7,939 bases of DNA from Acholeplasmataceae bacterium (GCA_012515085.1 JAAYZB010000170.1:1-7939), one strand, 5' to 3'. Shown: positions 1-7,181, counted from the stretch's first letter. The notes: generated from the sequence alone by a model not told the origin. Numbers and translations: made by a program.

Positions 1-2368
1 GTGTCGTTCCCGATAGATTCAAATAGGTGATCTCATATGCTTCTACCTCATAAATCGCACCCAGGATGACATCATACGCCATCTCCCAGATCCCTGAGGA
101 AAAAGCTTCGTCGTCCCATTGCCAATAACTGAAAGAATAGCCCGCTTTGGTTGCATTCGGAAGCGTGAAGCTCTCGCCATAAGCAACGATCATCTCTGAA
201 AGTAAATCTCCGCCATTGGTGTTGAATGTGATCACATAGTCATTGGCATCGTATATAGCGTCCAAAAACACGTTGTTGGAAATATTCCATACTCCGCTAA
301 TGGGGAAGGCTTCTCCATTCAGTTTCCATTGGCTGAAAGTATGACCTGTCTTGGTCGCATTCGGAAGCGTGAAGCTCTCATCATATGTCACGATCATCTC
401 TGAAAGTGAATCTCCGCCATTGGTATTGAATGTGACCAAGTACAAATTGGCAATCCAACGGGCATACAGCGTTTGATTCCCCATTGTTCCCATCGTGATC
501 TGGGTCACTTGTGAACCTTCGTTAAGCGCAGTGTACCAGCCGGCAAAGGTGTATCCAACTCGAACGGAGGGTTCGTTCAAAACGATCGATGTCGTCTCGA
601 CGCTGTAATTGCTTGGATTGTTATGTGTCGTTTCCAAACAGTTCTCATATATAATCTGATAGGTTATTGGTGTCCAACGAGCATATAGCGTTAGATTCCC
701 GGTCGATCCACTGACGATCTGTGTGACTTTCGATCCATCCTCAAGCGCCGTATACCATCCATCAAAAGTATATCCCGCTCTGGTTGTGGGGGCATTCAAC
801 CCGATCGTCGAAGTCTCGATGCTATAACTTAGTGGGTTACTTTGGGTCGACCCGGATAGGTTCTCGTAATTGATCAAATAAACGATGGGCGTCCATCGGG
901 CATAGAACGATAGATTTCCAGTCGATCCTTCCAATATTTCCGTCACTTGATTGCCACCGATTTCGGCATCAAACCAACCGGAAAAGAGATAGCCAGTCCT
1001 GCTTGTGGGTGAAGTCAATGTGATTGACTCTGTGATATTATAATTTCGTGGATTGCCGTTTTGGGCTTCATGTAAATCATAATAGGCAATCATGTAACTG
1101 ATCGTTTCCCATTTCGCATAAAGATCCATTCCATCCAACGGCATCGAATAGTTGGAAAGGATCACTTGTTGACCGGTGCCTTCCAAATTTAGATACCAAC
1201 CAGAAAATTGATAACCTGGTCGCGTTGGCTGAACAAGATAGGTGATGGAACTTTGATAGTCGCCTGAAAGTGACAACGTGGTTTCTTCCTCAATCAGCCC
1301 ACCATTTCCATGAAGGATTATTTGGTATTCATTCGGCGTCAAGATTGCTTGGACTTCCAGATATCCCGTAATGTTGTCAAACGCTTTGTCCCATCCGCTG
1401 AACGTATATCCCGGAACAGCCACATCGGGAGCAGTCGCACTGGTTCCATACAGGACTGTTTCGCTTTTCACTTCCGCCCCCAACACTCGGAATGTCACCA
1501 AATACGTGATCGGGGTGAAAATCACATCGATCACTGTATCTTGCGTGATTTCCAATTGATCCAAAATTTCGGAATAACCGGTAAAAGTATATCCGGTTTT
1601 TTCCGGAGTCTCGCTGGGCTCGGGTACAGAATCCCCATGGTTGATGACTACGGTGAAATAAACATGTTCCCATTGATCGACAAAAGAAACCTGATAGGTC
1701 TTTCGGTCATATACGGCCTGAACATGAAGATCGTCGGTGATGGCATCCTCGAAATCGACATCCCAACTTCCCTCATATCCTTCCAATAGCGGAACAGATG
1801 GAATGTTGGACATAACCAGTCCGTATTGCACTTCTCTTGAGACTAATAAAGTGTCGTCGACATAAAAGTCCACGATGCAATAGATAGGATCCCATTTGGC
1901 ATAAAGGGTAAGGTTCTCCGCCCCCATCCGGTTGGACTCAAAGGGCTCTTGATACTCGCTGTCTTCATACCAACCATCAAAGGTATATCCTTCCTTGGTT
2001 ATATTGGTAGGAATCACAATTGCAGCTTGATAATTCGCTGTGATCGATTCCATGACAGTATCCGTATTCGGTTCGAAAGCAATCGTATATTGATTGATCT
2101 GCCACTTGGCATAAAGCGTCAAATTTCGAGTGGCGCCCTCTTCAAAAGCGAAGGGAGTCGTATCGTTTTCCGATAAAAACCAACCCAAGAATGTATGTCC
2201 CGTTTTGGTTGTCGCCGGTTCCGAGAATTGTACGAGTTGAGCAACAGAAATCGATGGCACTGCCGTCCCTCCTTGACTGTCAAACGTGATGGTCAGCGAC
2301 CGGTTCCCACATGACGCCAAGAATGCTAATACAATGATGCTGAAAAATACATACAAAGCCTTTCTCAT
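1..2368 (-). CDS. Surface lipoprotein with tandem Listeria-Bacteroides (InlB B-type) repeats, C-terminus outside window
   Basis: The frame is open from ATG 2368 to the left edge, giving 789 visible codons. Residues 1-20 form a lipoprotein signal: MRKA, a hydrophobic run, then LASC with Cys20 as the expected lipidated residue, so the protein should be anchored on the outer face of the membrane. After it come about eleven repeats of 60-75 residues and the start of a twelfth. Repeat marks are GHTFLGW (57-63), GYTFDGW (127-133), GYTFSGW (320-326), GYQFSGW (385-391), GYLFSGW (459-465), GYTFDGW (532-538) and GYTFAGW (605-611). LYAKW or a variant closes units at 85-89, 155-159, 416-420, 488-492, 561-565 and 634-638. 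These are the signatures of List_Bact_rpt beta-grasp repeats, which serve as extended stalks or adhesion modules in surface proteins. The start is fixed by GGAGG six bases upstream. It is the last visible gene of the operon. Ligand and C-terminal domain are unknown. Confidence 0.9.
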   Translation of the reverse strand, partial: MRKALYVFFSIIVLAFLASCGNRSLTITFDSQGGTAVPSISVAQLVQFSEPATTKTGHTFLGWFLSENDTTPFAFEEGATRNLTLYAKWQINQYTIAFEPNTDTVMESITANYQAAIVIPTNITKEGYTFDGWYEDSEYQEPFESNRMGAENLTLYAKWDPIYCIVDFYVDDTLLVSREVQYGLVMSNIPSVPLLEGYEGSWDVDFEDAITDDLHVQAVYDRKTYQVSFVDQWEHVYFTVVINHGDSVPEPSETPEKTGYTFTGYSEILDQLEITQDTVIDVIFTPITYLVTFRVLGAEVKSETVLYGTSATAPDVAVPGYTFSGWDKAFDNITGYLEVQAILTPNEYQIILHGNGGLIEEETTLSLSGDYQSSITYLVQPTRPGYQFSGWYLNLEGTGQQVILSNYSMPLDGMDLYAKWETISYMIAYYDLHEAQNGNPRNYNITESITLTSPTSRTGYLFSGWFDAEIGGNQVTEILEGSTGNLSFYARWTPIVYLINYENLSGSTQSNPLSYSIETSTIGLNAPTTRAGYTFDGWYTALEDGSKVTQIVSGSTGNLTLYARWTPITYQIIYENCLETTHNNPSNYSVETTSIVLNEPSVRVGYTFAGWYTALNEGSQVTQITMGTMGNQTLYARWIANLYLVTFNTNGGDSLSEMIVTYDESFTLPNATKTGHTFSQWKLNGEAFPISGVWNISNNVFLDAIYDANDYVITFNTNGGDLLSEMIVAYGESFTLPNATKAGYSFSYWQWDDEAFSSGIWEMAYDVILGAIYEVEAYEITYLNLSGTT
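47..454 (-). repeat. Two near-identical 204-bp coding repeats (units 10 and 11 of the lipoprotein)
   Basis: Two adjacent 68-codon units (251-454 and 47-250) are alike at the DNA level, not only in protein. The stretch 153-175 recurs exactly at 357-379, an offset of 204 bp. Further exact blocks lie in the 180-220 and 385-425 regions. Both encode FNTNGGD, then LSEMIV, then ESFTLPNATK. They look like a fairly recent in-frame duplication or gene conversion. Confidence 0.85.
455..1108 (-). repeat. Three tandem 72-73-codon coding repeats (units 7, 8 and 9 of the lipoprotein)
   Basis: Units at 893-1108 (216 bp), 674-892 (219 bp) and 455-673 (219 bp) share the order I-x-Y, N-P-x-x-Y-x-x-E, a GY-aromatic-GW block, G-S-x-V-T-x-I, and a closing LYARW or FYARW. 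Units 8 and 9 are most alike, with YTALEDGSKVTQI and YTALNEGSQVTQI. They form a different subfamily from units 10 and 11 to their left. Confidence 0.8.
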
Positions 2369-2374
2369 GTTGTT

Positions 2375-2379
2375 CCTCC
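2375..2379 (-). promoter_or_regulatory. Ribosome binding site of the repeat lipoprotein
   Basis: The minus strand reads GGAGG, followed by six bases and ATG 2368. It lies in the 16-nt gap after the stop of the preceding gene and settles the lipoprotein start, which also opens exactly on the lipoprotein signal peptide. Confidence 0.85.
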
Positions 2380-2384
2380 GTTAA

Positions 2385-2831
2385 TCAAATATCTGGGACG
2401 ATGATGACGTCCGAAGTCTTAAACCATAAAGTGATTTCGTCTGAAATTTGCGTGTTTTTGTCTTTGATTTGAATGGTGATGGTCTCTTTTGCTCCAATGG
2501 CTTCCATACTAAATAATACGTGGACTTTGTTATCCGCCATATCCACTTGGAGGTTCACACCGGTACTCGTACTGGAAACACCGATATCCAAGTTGGCATT
2601 TCCGGGATTCACGACATATTCGATCGTATAAATATTTTGCTGTTCCGTCACAATATTTGCGACGTTTTTGAATTTATCGCCATCATCATTTGTCTCATCA
2701 TAGCTATCAATGATCAGCGATTCTACTTGTATATGATTCGGTTGATCGGGCAAGGTTCCCCACACCGCGATCAAAATGATCGACAATATACTGAAAACCA
2801 ATACCAGGACTAACAAGATTTTCTTGGTCAT
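2385..2831 (-). CDS. Small membrane-anchored protein with outer beta-rich (possibly Ig-like) domain
   Basis: The product has 148 residues. MTKK is followed by one hydrophobic segment (about 5-24) and no lipobox cysteine; the protein has no cysteine at all. It therefore looks like an uncleaved N-terminal anchor or signal anchor with the remainder outside. Residues 25-62 are polar and acidic (DETNDDGD). Residues 66-142 alternate hydrophobic and polar residues as in a beta sandwich. The pattern YVVNPGNANLDI (72-83) followed by TITIQIKD (117-124) resembles bacterial Ig-like (Big_2-type) domains; this is pattern resemblance only. An AAAGGAG site lies five bases before ATG 2831. The gene starts 15 nt after the permease stop and ends 16 nt before the lipoprotein, so it is probably made with both. 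It could be an accessory subunit of the transporter or a partner of the lipoprotein. Specific function is not recognised. Confidence 0.8.
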   Translation of the reverse strand: MTKKILLVLVLVFSILSIILIAVWGTLPDQPNHIQVESLIIDSYDETNDDGDKFKNVANIVTEQQNIYTIEYVVNPGNANLDIGVSSTSTGVNLQVDMADNKVHVLFSMEAIGAKETITIQIKDKNTQISDEITLWFKTSDVIIVPDI

Positions 2832-2836
2832 AGCGT

Positions 2837-2843
2837 CTCCTTT
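2837..2843 (-). promoter_or_regulatory. Ribosome binding site of the small anchored protein
   Basis: The minus strand reads AAAGGAG, five bases before ATG 2831. It sits in the 15-nt gap after the permease stop codon and supports this start. Confidence 0.8.
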
Positions 2844-2846
2844 CCC

Positions 2847-4460
2847 CTAATACTCGATATCATCAAAATAAGCATTGAGATACGAATTGAATGTATGGAA
2901 ACGGTAAGCCAAGAACACGGCTGAAAGCAATAACATCAAGGTCCAACCGAATTCTTTGATGAAGATAAAAGCGATGATCGCCATAGCTCCAAAAAAGAAA
3001 GCCAAGAATAATCCGGTTGATAAAGAACGACTGACGTTGTGATTGTTGGCAATCGATCCGGTCGAGGCATAGTCCGATAATTTTGGCGTCAACAAGTCGA
3101 TTTGGAACGACCAGAGAATATGTCCCGAATTGACAAAGATAACAAAAAGAAACAATAGCCAAATATCTTGTTTGGGAAACACCGGCAATGCCTTGCTAAA
3201 AAGGAAGAAACTCAAAGCAATCATCAAGGTCGTGAAAACAAAATTGAATGTGATTTTTGCCCATGCCATTCTCGAAGTATTGTACGGAGCCGTTTTTAAC
3301 AATACAAATTCATATCCTTCCGTGGTGATCGCCGTTGCGGAAGCTGTATTGGATCCGGTTGCAATCAACAAAGTGATGATGACATTCATGATGAGCACCA
3401 CTTGATTGCCAAAAGACGAACGGTTCATACCCATATAGATGTAATTGAGCACAAACATAAAAAAAGGCAGGGTGAGCAACAAAGCATAATTGCTTAATAA
3501 TTCATTCAAACTTCTTCTGGCAATTGTGAACTCTTTTTTCAAAAAGGTGATGAATAATGATGTCGCTTCCACCGGCTTGTACTTTTTGTCTTTTTTCCTC
3601 ACGGTGTTTTCCTGAGACGTGGACATCAAACGGAAATATACCGGTTTTGATACTAAATAATTGATTGCGATCAACCCCAAAACGGTCCCCACTAAAATCA
3701 GCAGATTCCGCAAGTAATGATAGTTAAACAGCATTTTCCCGATGACGGTATAAATCGAACCATACTGAGCGATTCGTTGGATAGCGATCGTGATCGACAC
3801 TACGAAGCGATTGTACAGCTGAACAATCCGAATAGGCGTCGGTATTTGTTGAACCAACAAGGTTGTCAGATAAAAAAGACCCAATATGACGATCAATGAA
3901 AGAATTGCGGACAACAAGTTATGGCGCTTGATATAATTCAAGAAGCTGGCAAAAGGCATGGAAATGAAACTGGAAATGCCGACCGAAATTATCGGCAAGA
4001 GGAAGATCAGGAAAATCAGACTGATATAATACAATATGCCAAGATTCGAAATCACCCCAAATCCGACGAATATCGGAATTAAGATGAACAGATTTCGAAC
4101 AAACTCATTGACATAGGTGACCATGATCTTGCTGAAAAAAATCTCATCATTTTTAGCCGCTAAGGAAAACAAAATCTGATTATCTTTGCTGTGATACAAA
4201 TCGCTGACCAATCCGATGGTTGAGACTATGATGTTCAATCCTTGTGTCATAATCAAGATGAAAATCATGAGAAATTCATTAACAGGAATAAACAATATGT
4301 TTTTCAACACATGCAACAACAAAGAGACAATCACAGTAAGAGCGATGATGATGGCGGTTCGAATCGCGATGTGCACGTACACTCGTTTCGACCCCTTTAC
4401 ATACAATCGTGATTTGTTGCTAAGTTGCATCAATGTTAAAATCTTGATCCGCTCAAACAT
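2847..4460 (-). CDS. ABC exporter permease, ABC-2-like, two homologous halves
   Basis: The chosen product has 537 residues (MFERIKILTL...) with about twelve membrane segments, roughly at 30-52, 62-85, 122-140, 144-168, 182-203, 249-270, 324-343, 352-369, 403-421, 432-452, 482-501 and 505-521. Each half carries the loop typical of Firmicute-style ABC exporter permeases. The first is LYHSKDNQILFSLAAKND (88-105), leading into FFSKIM. The second is TTEGYEFVLLKTAPYN (379-394), leading into AWAKI. This corresponds to the family pattern of a KD or EG pair, LL, S/T-x-P, then K. A basic linker (289-296) and KKEF (308-311) precede the second half. No ATPase domain is present, so the upstream gene should supply it. 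ATG 4460 overlaps that gene's stop by 8 nt, implying translational coupling. A 17-residue N-terminal extension from TTG 4511 is possible but less likely. The substrate cannot be deduced. Confidence 0.85.
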   Translation of the reverse strand: MFERIKILTLMQLSNKSRLYVKGSKRVYVHIAIRTAIIIALTVIVSLLLHVLKNILFIPVNEFLMIFILIMTQGLNIIVSTIGLVSDLYHSKDNQILFSLAAKNDEIFFSKIMVTYVNEFVRNLFILIPIFVGFGVISNLGILYYISLIFLIFLLPIISVGISSFISMPFASFLNYIKRHNLLSAILSLIVILGLFYLTTLLVQQIPTPIRIVQLYNRFVVSITIAIQRIAQYGSIYTVIGKMLFNYHYLRNLLILVGTVLGLIAINYLVSKPVYFRLMSTSQENTVRKKDKKYKPVEATSLFITFLKKEFTIARRSLNELLSNYALLLTLPFFMFVLNYIYMGMNRSSFGNQVVLIMNVIITLLIATGSNTASATAITTEGYEFVLLKTAPYNTSRMAWAKITFNFVFTTLMIALSFFLFSKALPVFPKQDIWLLFLFVIFVNSGHILWSFQIDLLTPKLSDYASTGSIANNHNVSRSLSTGLFLAFFFGAMAIIAFIFIKEFGWTLMLLLSAVFLAYRFHTFNSYLNAYFDDIEY

Positions 4461-6648
4461 ATTCGGCAGCACGCTTTCCTTGATTGATTCCGTGCATATA
4501 CAATTCTTCAAGCGAAATGTTCTTATCTTTCAAGACATTGATATCGTAAATCCCCGTTAGTTGACCTTGAGTGATCACGGCAATTTTTGTACAGATCTTT
4601 TCTACCACTTCGATGACATGACTTGAAAAAAAGACGATATTGCCTTTCGCGGCGTGTTCTCTCATGATTTCTTTGATCTGATAAGAGGAAATGGGATCCA
4701 GTCCGGTCAACGGTTCGTCCAAGATCCATACCGGCGGTTCGTGGATCAACGAAGCGATAACCACCAGTTTTTGTTTCATCCCATGGGAATAGGATTTGAT
4801 CATTTGGTCTATTGCTTCGGATAATGCCAGTTTCTCCGCCAATATGTTCAATCTTTCATCGCGTGTTTCTTTTGGAACACGGTATAGATCCGCCACATAA
4901 TAAATATATTCACGCCCCGTCAATTTCTCATATACAGCATGATTGTCGGATACATACCCGATTCTTAATTTTGCTTCCAAAGGTTGTGACTTGATGGAGT
5001 ATCCACAGACTTCTATTTCGCCTTCGGTAATGGATTGAATTCCGACAATGCTTTTGATCGTTGTCGATTTTCCAGCACCATTATGGCCTAAAAAGCCAAA
5101 AATCTCTCCTCCTTTGACTTCTAAAGAAAAATCCTTGACCGCAAATCGTTCTGATTGTCCATATTTTTTTGAGAAATGACTTATTTTGATCATATCCTTG
5201 CCTCCGGGATTCATTGGTTCGCTCGGCATTCGTCCATCCAGCATTTTTAGTAATTTTAAATGATCCAATTTGATCAATGCTTGCTTCGCTTTCAAACGAC
5301 TGTGTTGATCGGCCATTTGAAAAAGGGCATCATAGACATACCAAGATGTGAACATCAAGAGAATGAAGATGAGAAAATAAAGCGTTTGAAAAAGCCAAAA
5401 GAAACGGAATGTCAAACCATTATAGGTGAATTCGACCATATAATTGAACTGAATTTCCTTGACACCAAACATATCGGTCAAGAAATCGCTGTAAGCAAAA
5501 AAGTAATCCACCGTGGCAAAATTGTTGAACCAAGCATTCAAAAAAACAACGGAAACGTAGTATATGGAAAATACCAAGATCGCTTTGTACATGTGTTTCA
5601 AAACCGGCCTTGGGAAAGTATGTAATGCCACGGCCAAGATGGGTATGACGAACGCGTATAAATGGTTATATCCATAATGAATGACCGAGAAGGTGAATAG
5701 GTCGGAACTGTAATTGGGTAAGAGTATCGCTGCCAATGCTCCCAGCACGTTGGCAAAATAAGAAAAATAAAAGAATTGATTGATCTTGAAAACCACCGCA
5801 AGCAAAAGCAAGAGCACGGCGGTGTTGCATAAATGGAGTGGCAGAGCTTCTAACGTTTCCCTCCTCATATAGAAATATTGGGTGAATGCCGCAAACGCCA
5901 AATATGTGATGATGGTGTCTTTGCTGATTTGATTCTCTTTCTTTGTGACGTAATAAACCACAAACATCAGGAGAAAAGGAAAAGCAATTACAAAGAGATG
6001 GCTGTATGTAAATTCATCAGGAACTTCTCCATAATTGCCAAAAAGGTTGTATAACAGCGTCTGAGGCATCACCGCAAAAAAAGAACCAATGATGATCATG
6101 AGCCGTCTCAGCCATTCCTTTTTTCGCGGAATGATTTCTTTTTTTTGGATGATGTCACATAATAAAACAACCGCTATGAACAAAAATAAAGCGGTTTCTA
6201 TCATATATTGGATTGATTTAAAAGACCACAAATCGGTATTGTTGGAAAATGCAATCAAATGTTGATCGAAGAATATGAAATTCAAGATACCGGTGATGGT
6301 GCCAAAAATGGCTCCTAAATACTTTAATGATAATGACTTAAAAAAAGGATATATGATTATCCATAACATCGATGCCATAGTCGACCATCGTAAAAAGAGA
6401 ATGAACACGGTCATTCCCGGAGAGAACAACCAAGTATCCTCTGAATTGATGGGTGTTTCAATATCGTACAACAGGACGTTGAATACGTTGTTCAATGCAT
6501 CTTGAGTGGTAAAAAGCCGAAAAAGGTACACGAGAAAAAGCAGTACCGAAAATATTTTTAATGTTTTATCTTTTTCCATGGTTTTTTTACTACAAAAAAA
6601 GATAAAAAACGCAATACCGATAACAGCAAACATCACTAGCAAGTTCAT
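4453..6648 (-). CDS. Fusion protein: six-TM region, YwaF/TMEM164-like membrane domain and ABC ATPase
   Basis: The product has 731 residues in three parts. Residues 1-205 hold six membrane segments of unassigned family. Residues about 213-440 hold seven more and resemble the bacterial YwaF/TP0381 family, related to TMEM164: SHLFVIAFP (216-224), LPLHLCN (269-275), SVIHYGYNH (321-329), and NAWFNNFATVDYFF (371-384). Its length of about 228 residues is that of a complete family member. Residues 486-705 are an ABC ATPase with Walker A GHNGAGKST (521-529), signature YSHGMKQK (620-627), Walker B VWILDEP (640-646), D-loop GLDP (649-652) and H-loop SSH (675-677). The Q-loop position carries GYVSDN, with Asp instead of Gln. 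Lysines and arginines in alternate loops predict thirteen segments, N-terminus outside and ATPase in the cytoplasm. GAGGA lies just before ATG 6648. The gene heads the operon and probably energises the next gene's permease. TMEM164 is described as a cysteine-dependent acyltransferase; equivalence of Cys274 is inferred. Confidence 0.85.
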   Translation of the reverse strand: MNLLVMFAVIGIAFFIFFCSKKTMEKDKTLKIFSVLLFLVYLFRLFTTQDALNNVFNVLLYDIETPINSEDTWLFSPGMTVFILFLRWSTMASMLWIIIYPFFKSLSLKYLGAIFGTITGILNFIFFDQHLIAFSNNTDLWSFKSIQYMIETALFLFIAVVLLCDIIQKKEIIPRKKEWLRRLMIIIGSFFAVMPQTLLYNLFGNYGEVPDEFTYSHLFVIAFPFLLMFVVYYVTKKENQISKDTIITYLAFAAFTQYFYMRRETLEALPLHLCNTAVLLLLLAVVFKINQFFYFSYFANVLGALAAILLPNYSSDLFTFSVIHYGYNHLYAFVIPILAVALHTFPRPVLKHMYKAILVFSIYYVSVVFLNAWFNNFATVDYFFAYSDFLTDMFGVKEIQFNYMVEFTYNGLTFRFFWLFQTLYFLIFILLMFTSWYVYDALFQMADQHSRLKAKQALIKLDHLKLLKMLDGRMPSEPMNPGGKDMIKISHFSKKYGQSERFAVKDFSLEVKGGEIFGFLGHNGAGKSTTIKSIVGIQSITEGEIEVCGYSIKSQPLEAKLRIGYVSDNHAVYEKLTGREYIYYVADLYRVPKETRDERLNILAEKLALSEAIDQMIKSYSHGMKQKLVVIASLIHEPPVWILDEPLTGLDPISSYQIKEIMREHAAKGNIVFFSSHVIEVVEKICTKIAVITQGQLTGIYDINVLKDKNISLEELYMHGINQGKRAAEYV
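4474..4481 (-). promoter_or_regulatory. Possible weak ribosome binding site of the permease
   Basis: The minus strand reads AAGGAAAG, thirteen bases before ATG 4460. The spacing is long, so start of translation probably depends on ribosomes finishing the overlapping upstream gene. No better site was seen for the alternative TTG at 4511. Confidence 0.4.
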
Positions 6649-6727
6649 AATATCCTCAGCTTGTTACGAGTCGTTTTTTGATTTCACTATGAAATTATTG
6701 AGATAAGGCGAATTTTGCCTATCACAT

Positions 6728-6756
6728 ATTATAACACCACTGATATAAAAGATAAA
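6728..6756 (-). promoter_or_regulatory. Operon promoter with extended -10
   Basis: The minus strand shows TGTTATAAT, a perfect TATAAT (6728-6733) with the extended TG, and a weak -35 TTTATC (6751-6756) at 17-bp spacing. Transcription would start near 6721, giving a leader of about 70 nt before ATG 6648. Short inverted repeats lie in the leader, AGGC/GCCT (6706-6720) and ATTTC/GAAAT (6681-6695); they could be regulator sites but are weak. Confidence 0.6.
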
Positions 6757-6813
6757 GAATATGTCTACTCAACACAATAATGAAAATAATCTCAAACTTA
6801 AATCAATAATCGC

Positions 6814-6858
6814 CGGATCTATGATCCGACCGACTCAGAGTCTTTGTCAAAGAATCTC
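6814..6858. repeat. Cluster of three short palindromes
   Basis: CGGATC-TAT-GATCCG (6814-6828), GACTCAGAGTC (6832-6842) and CTTTGTCAAAG (6842-6852, inside the looser GAG...CTC pair 6838-6858) follow each other almost without gaps. They lie about 60-100 bp upstream of the operon's -35. They could bind a regulator, but the half-sites differ from each other, so chance is not excluded. Confidence 0.4.
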
Positions 6859-7064
6859 TCAAGCTAGATTTTGATAAACTATATCGTTAAATCTGCTGCT
6901 TTAATTTTTGTGATTGATTATATTTCTGAAAGCATGATCAAGATATTCTAAGTGAATCGGAGATCTAGACCCTTTGACCCAACGAATTAAGAAAAAAGCT
7001 GACGAGTCCTGACTTTTGCAGTATAGTTTAGGACAACGCAACTATTCACTACAGTTTACAACAA

Positions 7065-7181
7065 TACACAACAAACAAACGAATCGGCATATTGGCTTAA
7101 GACAGCGAAATAGCCGATTTTTAAATTTAAAAAGCTGCAAAACTTATTTGTAGTAAAAAAACTTCAAATATATGTTGTGTA
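7065..7181. repeat. 9-bp inverted repeat enclosing a hairpin in the insertion sequence leader
   Basis: TACACAACA (7065-7073) and TGTTGTGTA (7173-7181) are perfect inverted copies. The right copy contains the -35 hexamer of the transposase promoter (TTGTGT, 7175-7180), and the pair encloses the 7082-7119 hairpin. The arrangement suggests a control element for transposase expression; this is inferred from position only. Confidence 0.45.
7082..7119 (+). terminator. Terminator-like hairpin in the insertion sequence leader
   Basis: AATCGGC (7082-7088) pairs with GCCGATT (7113-7119) across a 24-nt loop. It is followed on the plus strand by a short T-rich run broken by AAA. The long loop makes it a weak terminator. 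No plus-strand gene lies upstream in the window, so it may shield the transposase from transcription entering the element from outside. Confidence 0.35.

Noticed and set aside
47..454. Regularly spaced DNA repeats as a possible CRISPR array
   Set aside because: The repeats are in-frame parts of a coding sequence with a 204-bp period, and the stretches between them are also conserved. This is not the repeat-spacer form.
1310..1789. Plus-strand frame of 159 codons opposite the lipoprotein
   Set aside because: It is antisense to a gene with clear repeats and a lipoprotein signal. Its sequence has no domain pattern and no good ribosome site.
4216..4560. Plus-strand frame of 114 codons over the ATPase-permease junction
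   Set aside because: It overlaps two well-supported minus-strand genes and shows no family features.
5050..5100. Asp in place of the usual Q-loop Gln (GYVSDN) as a sign of a dead ATPase
   Set aside because: The position lies near 4950, just outside the Walker A region. Acidic residues such as Glu occur there in related exporters, and all other catalytic motifs are intact, so inactivity is not supported.
5260..5625. Plus-strand frame of 121 codons opposite the fusion gene
   Set aside because: It lies wholly antisense to the YwaF-like and linker region of a convincing gene and its composition is rich in K, H and I without structure. It is a shadow.
6780..7000. Possible tRNA or small RNA in the divergent region
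   Set aside because: The palindromes do not build a cloverleaf, no T-loop motif was seen, and no promoter-terminator pair frames them.
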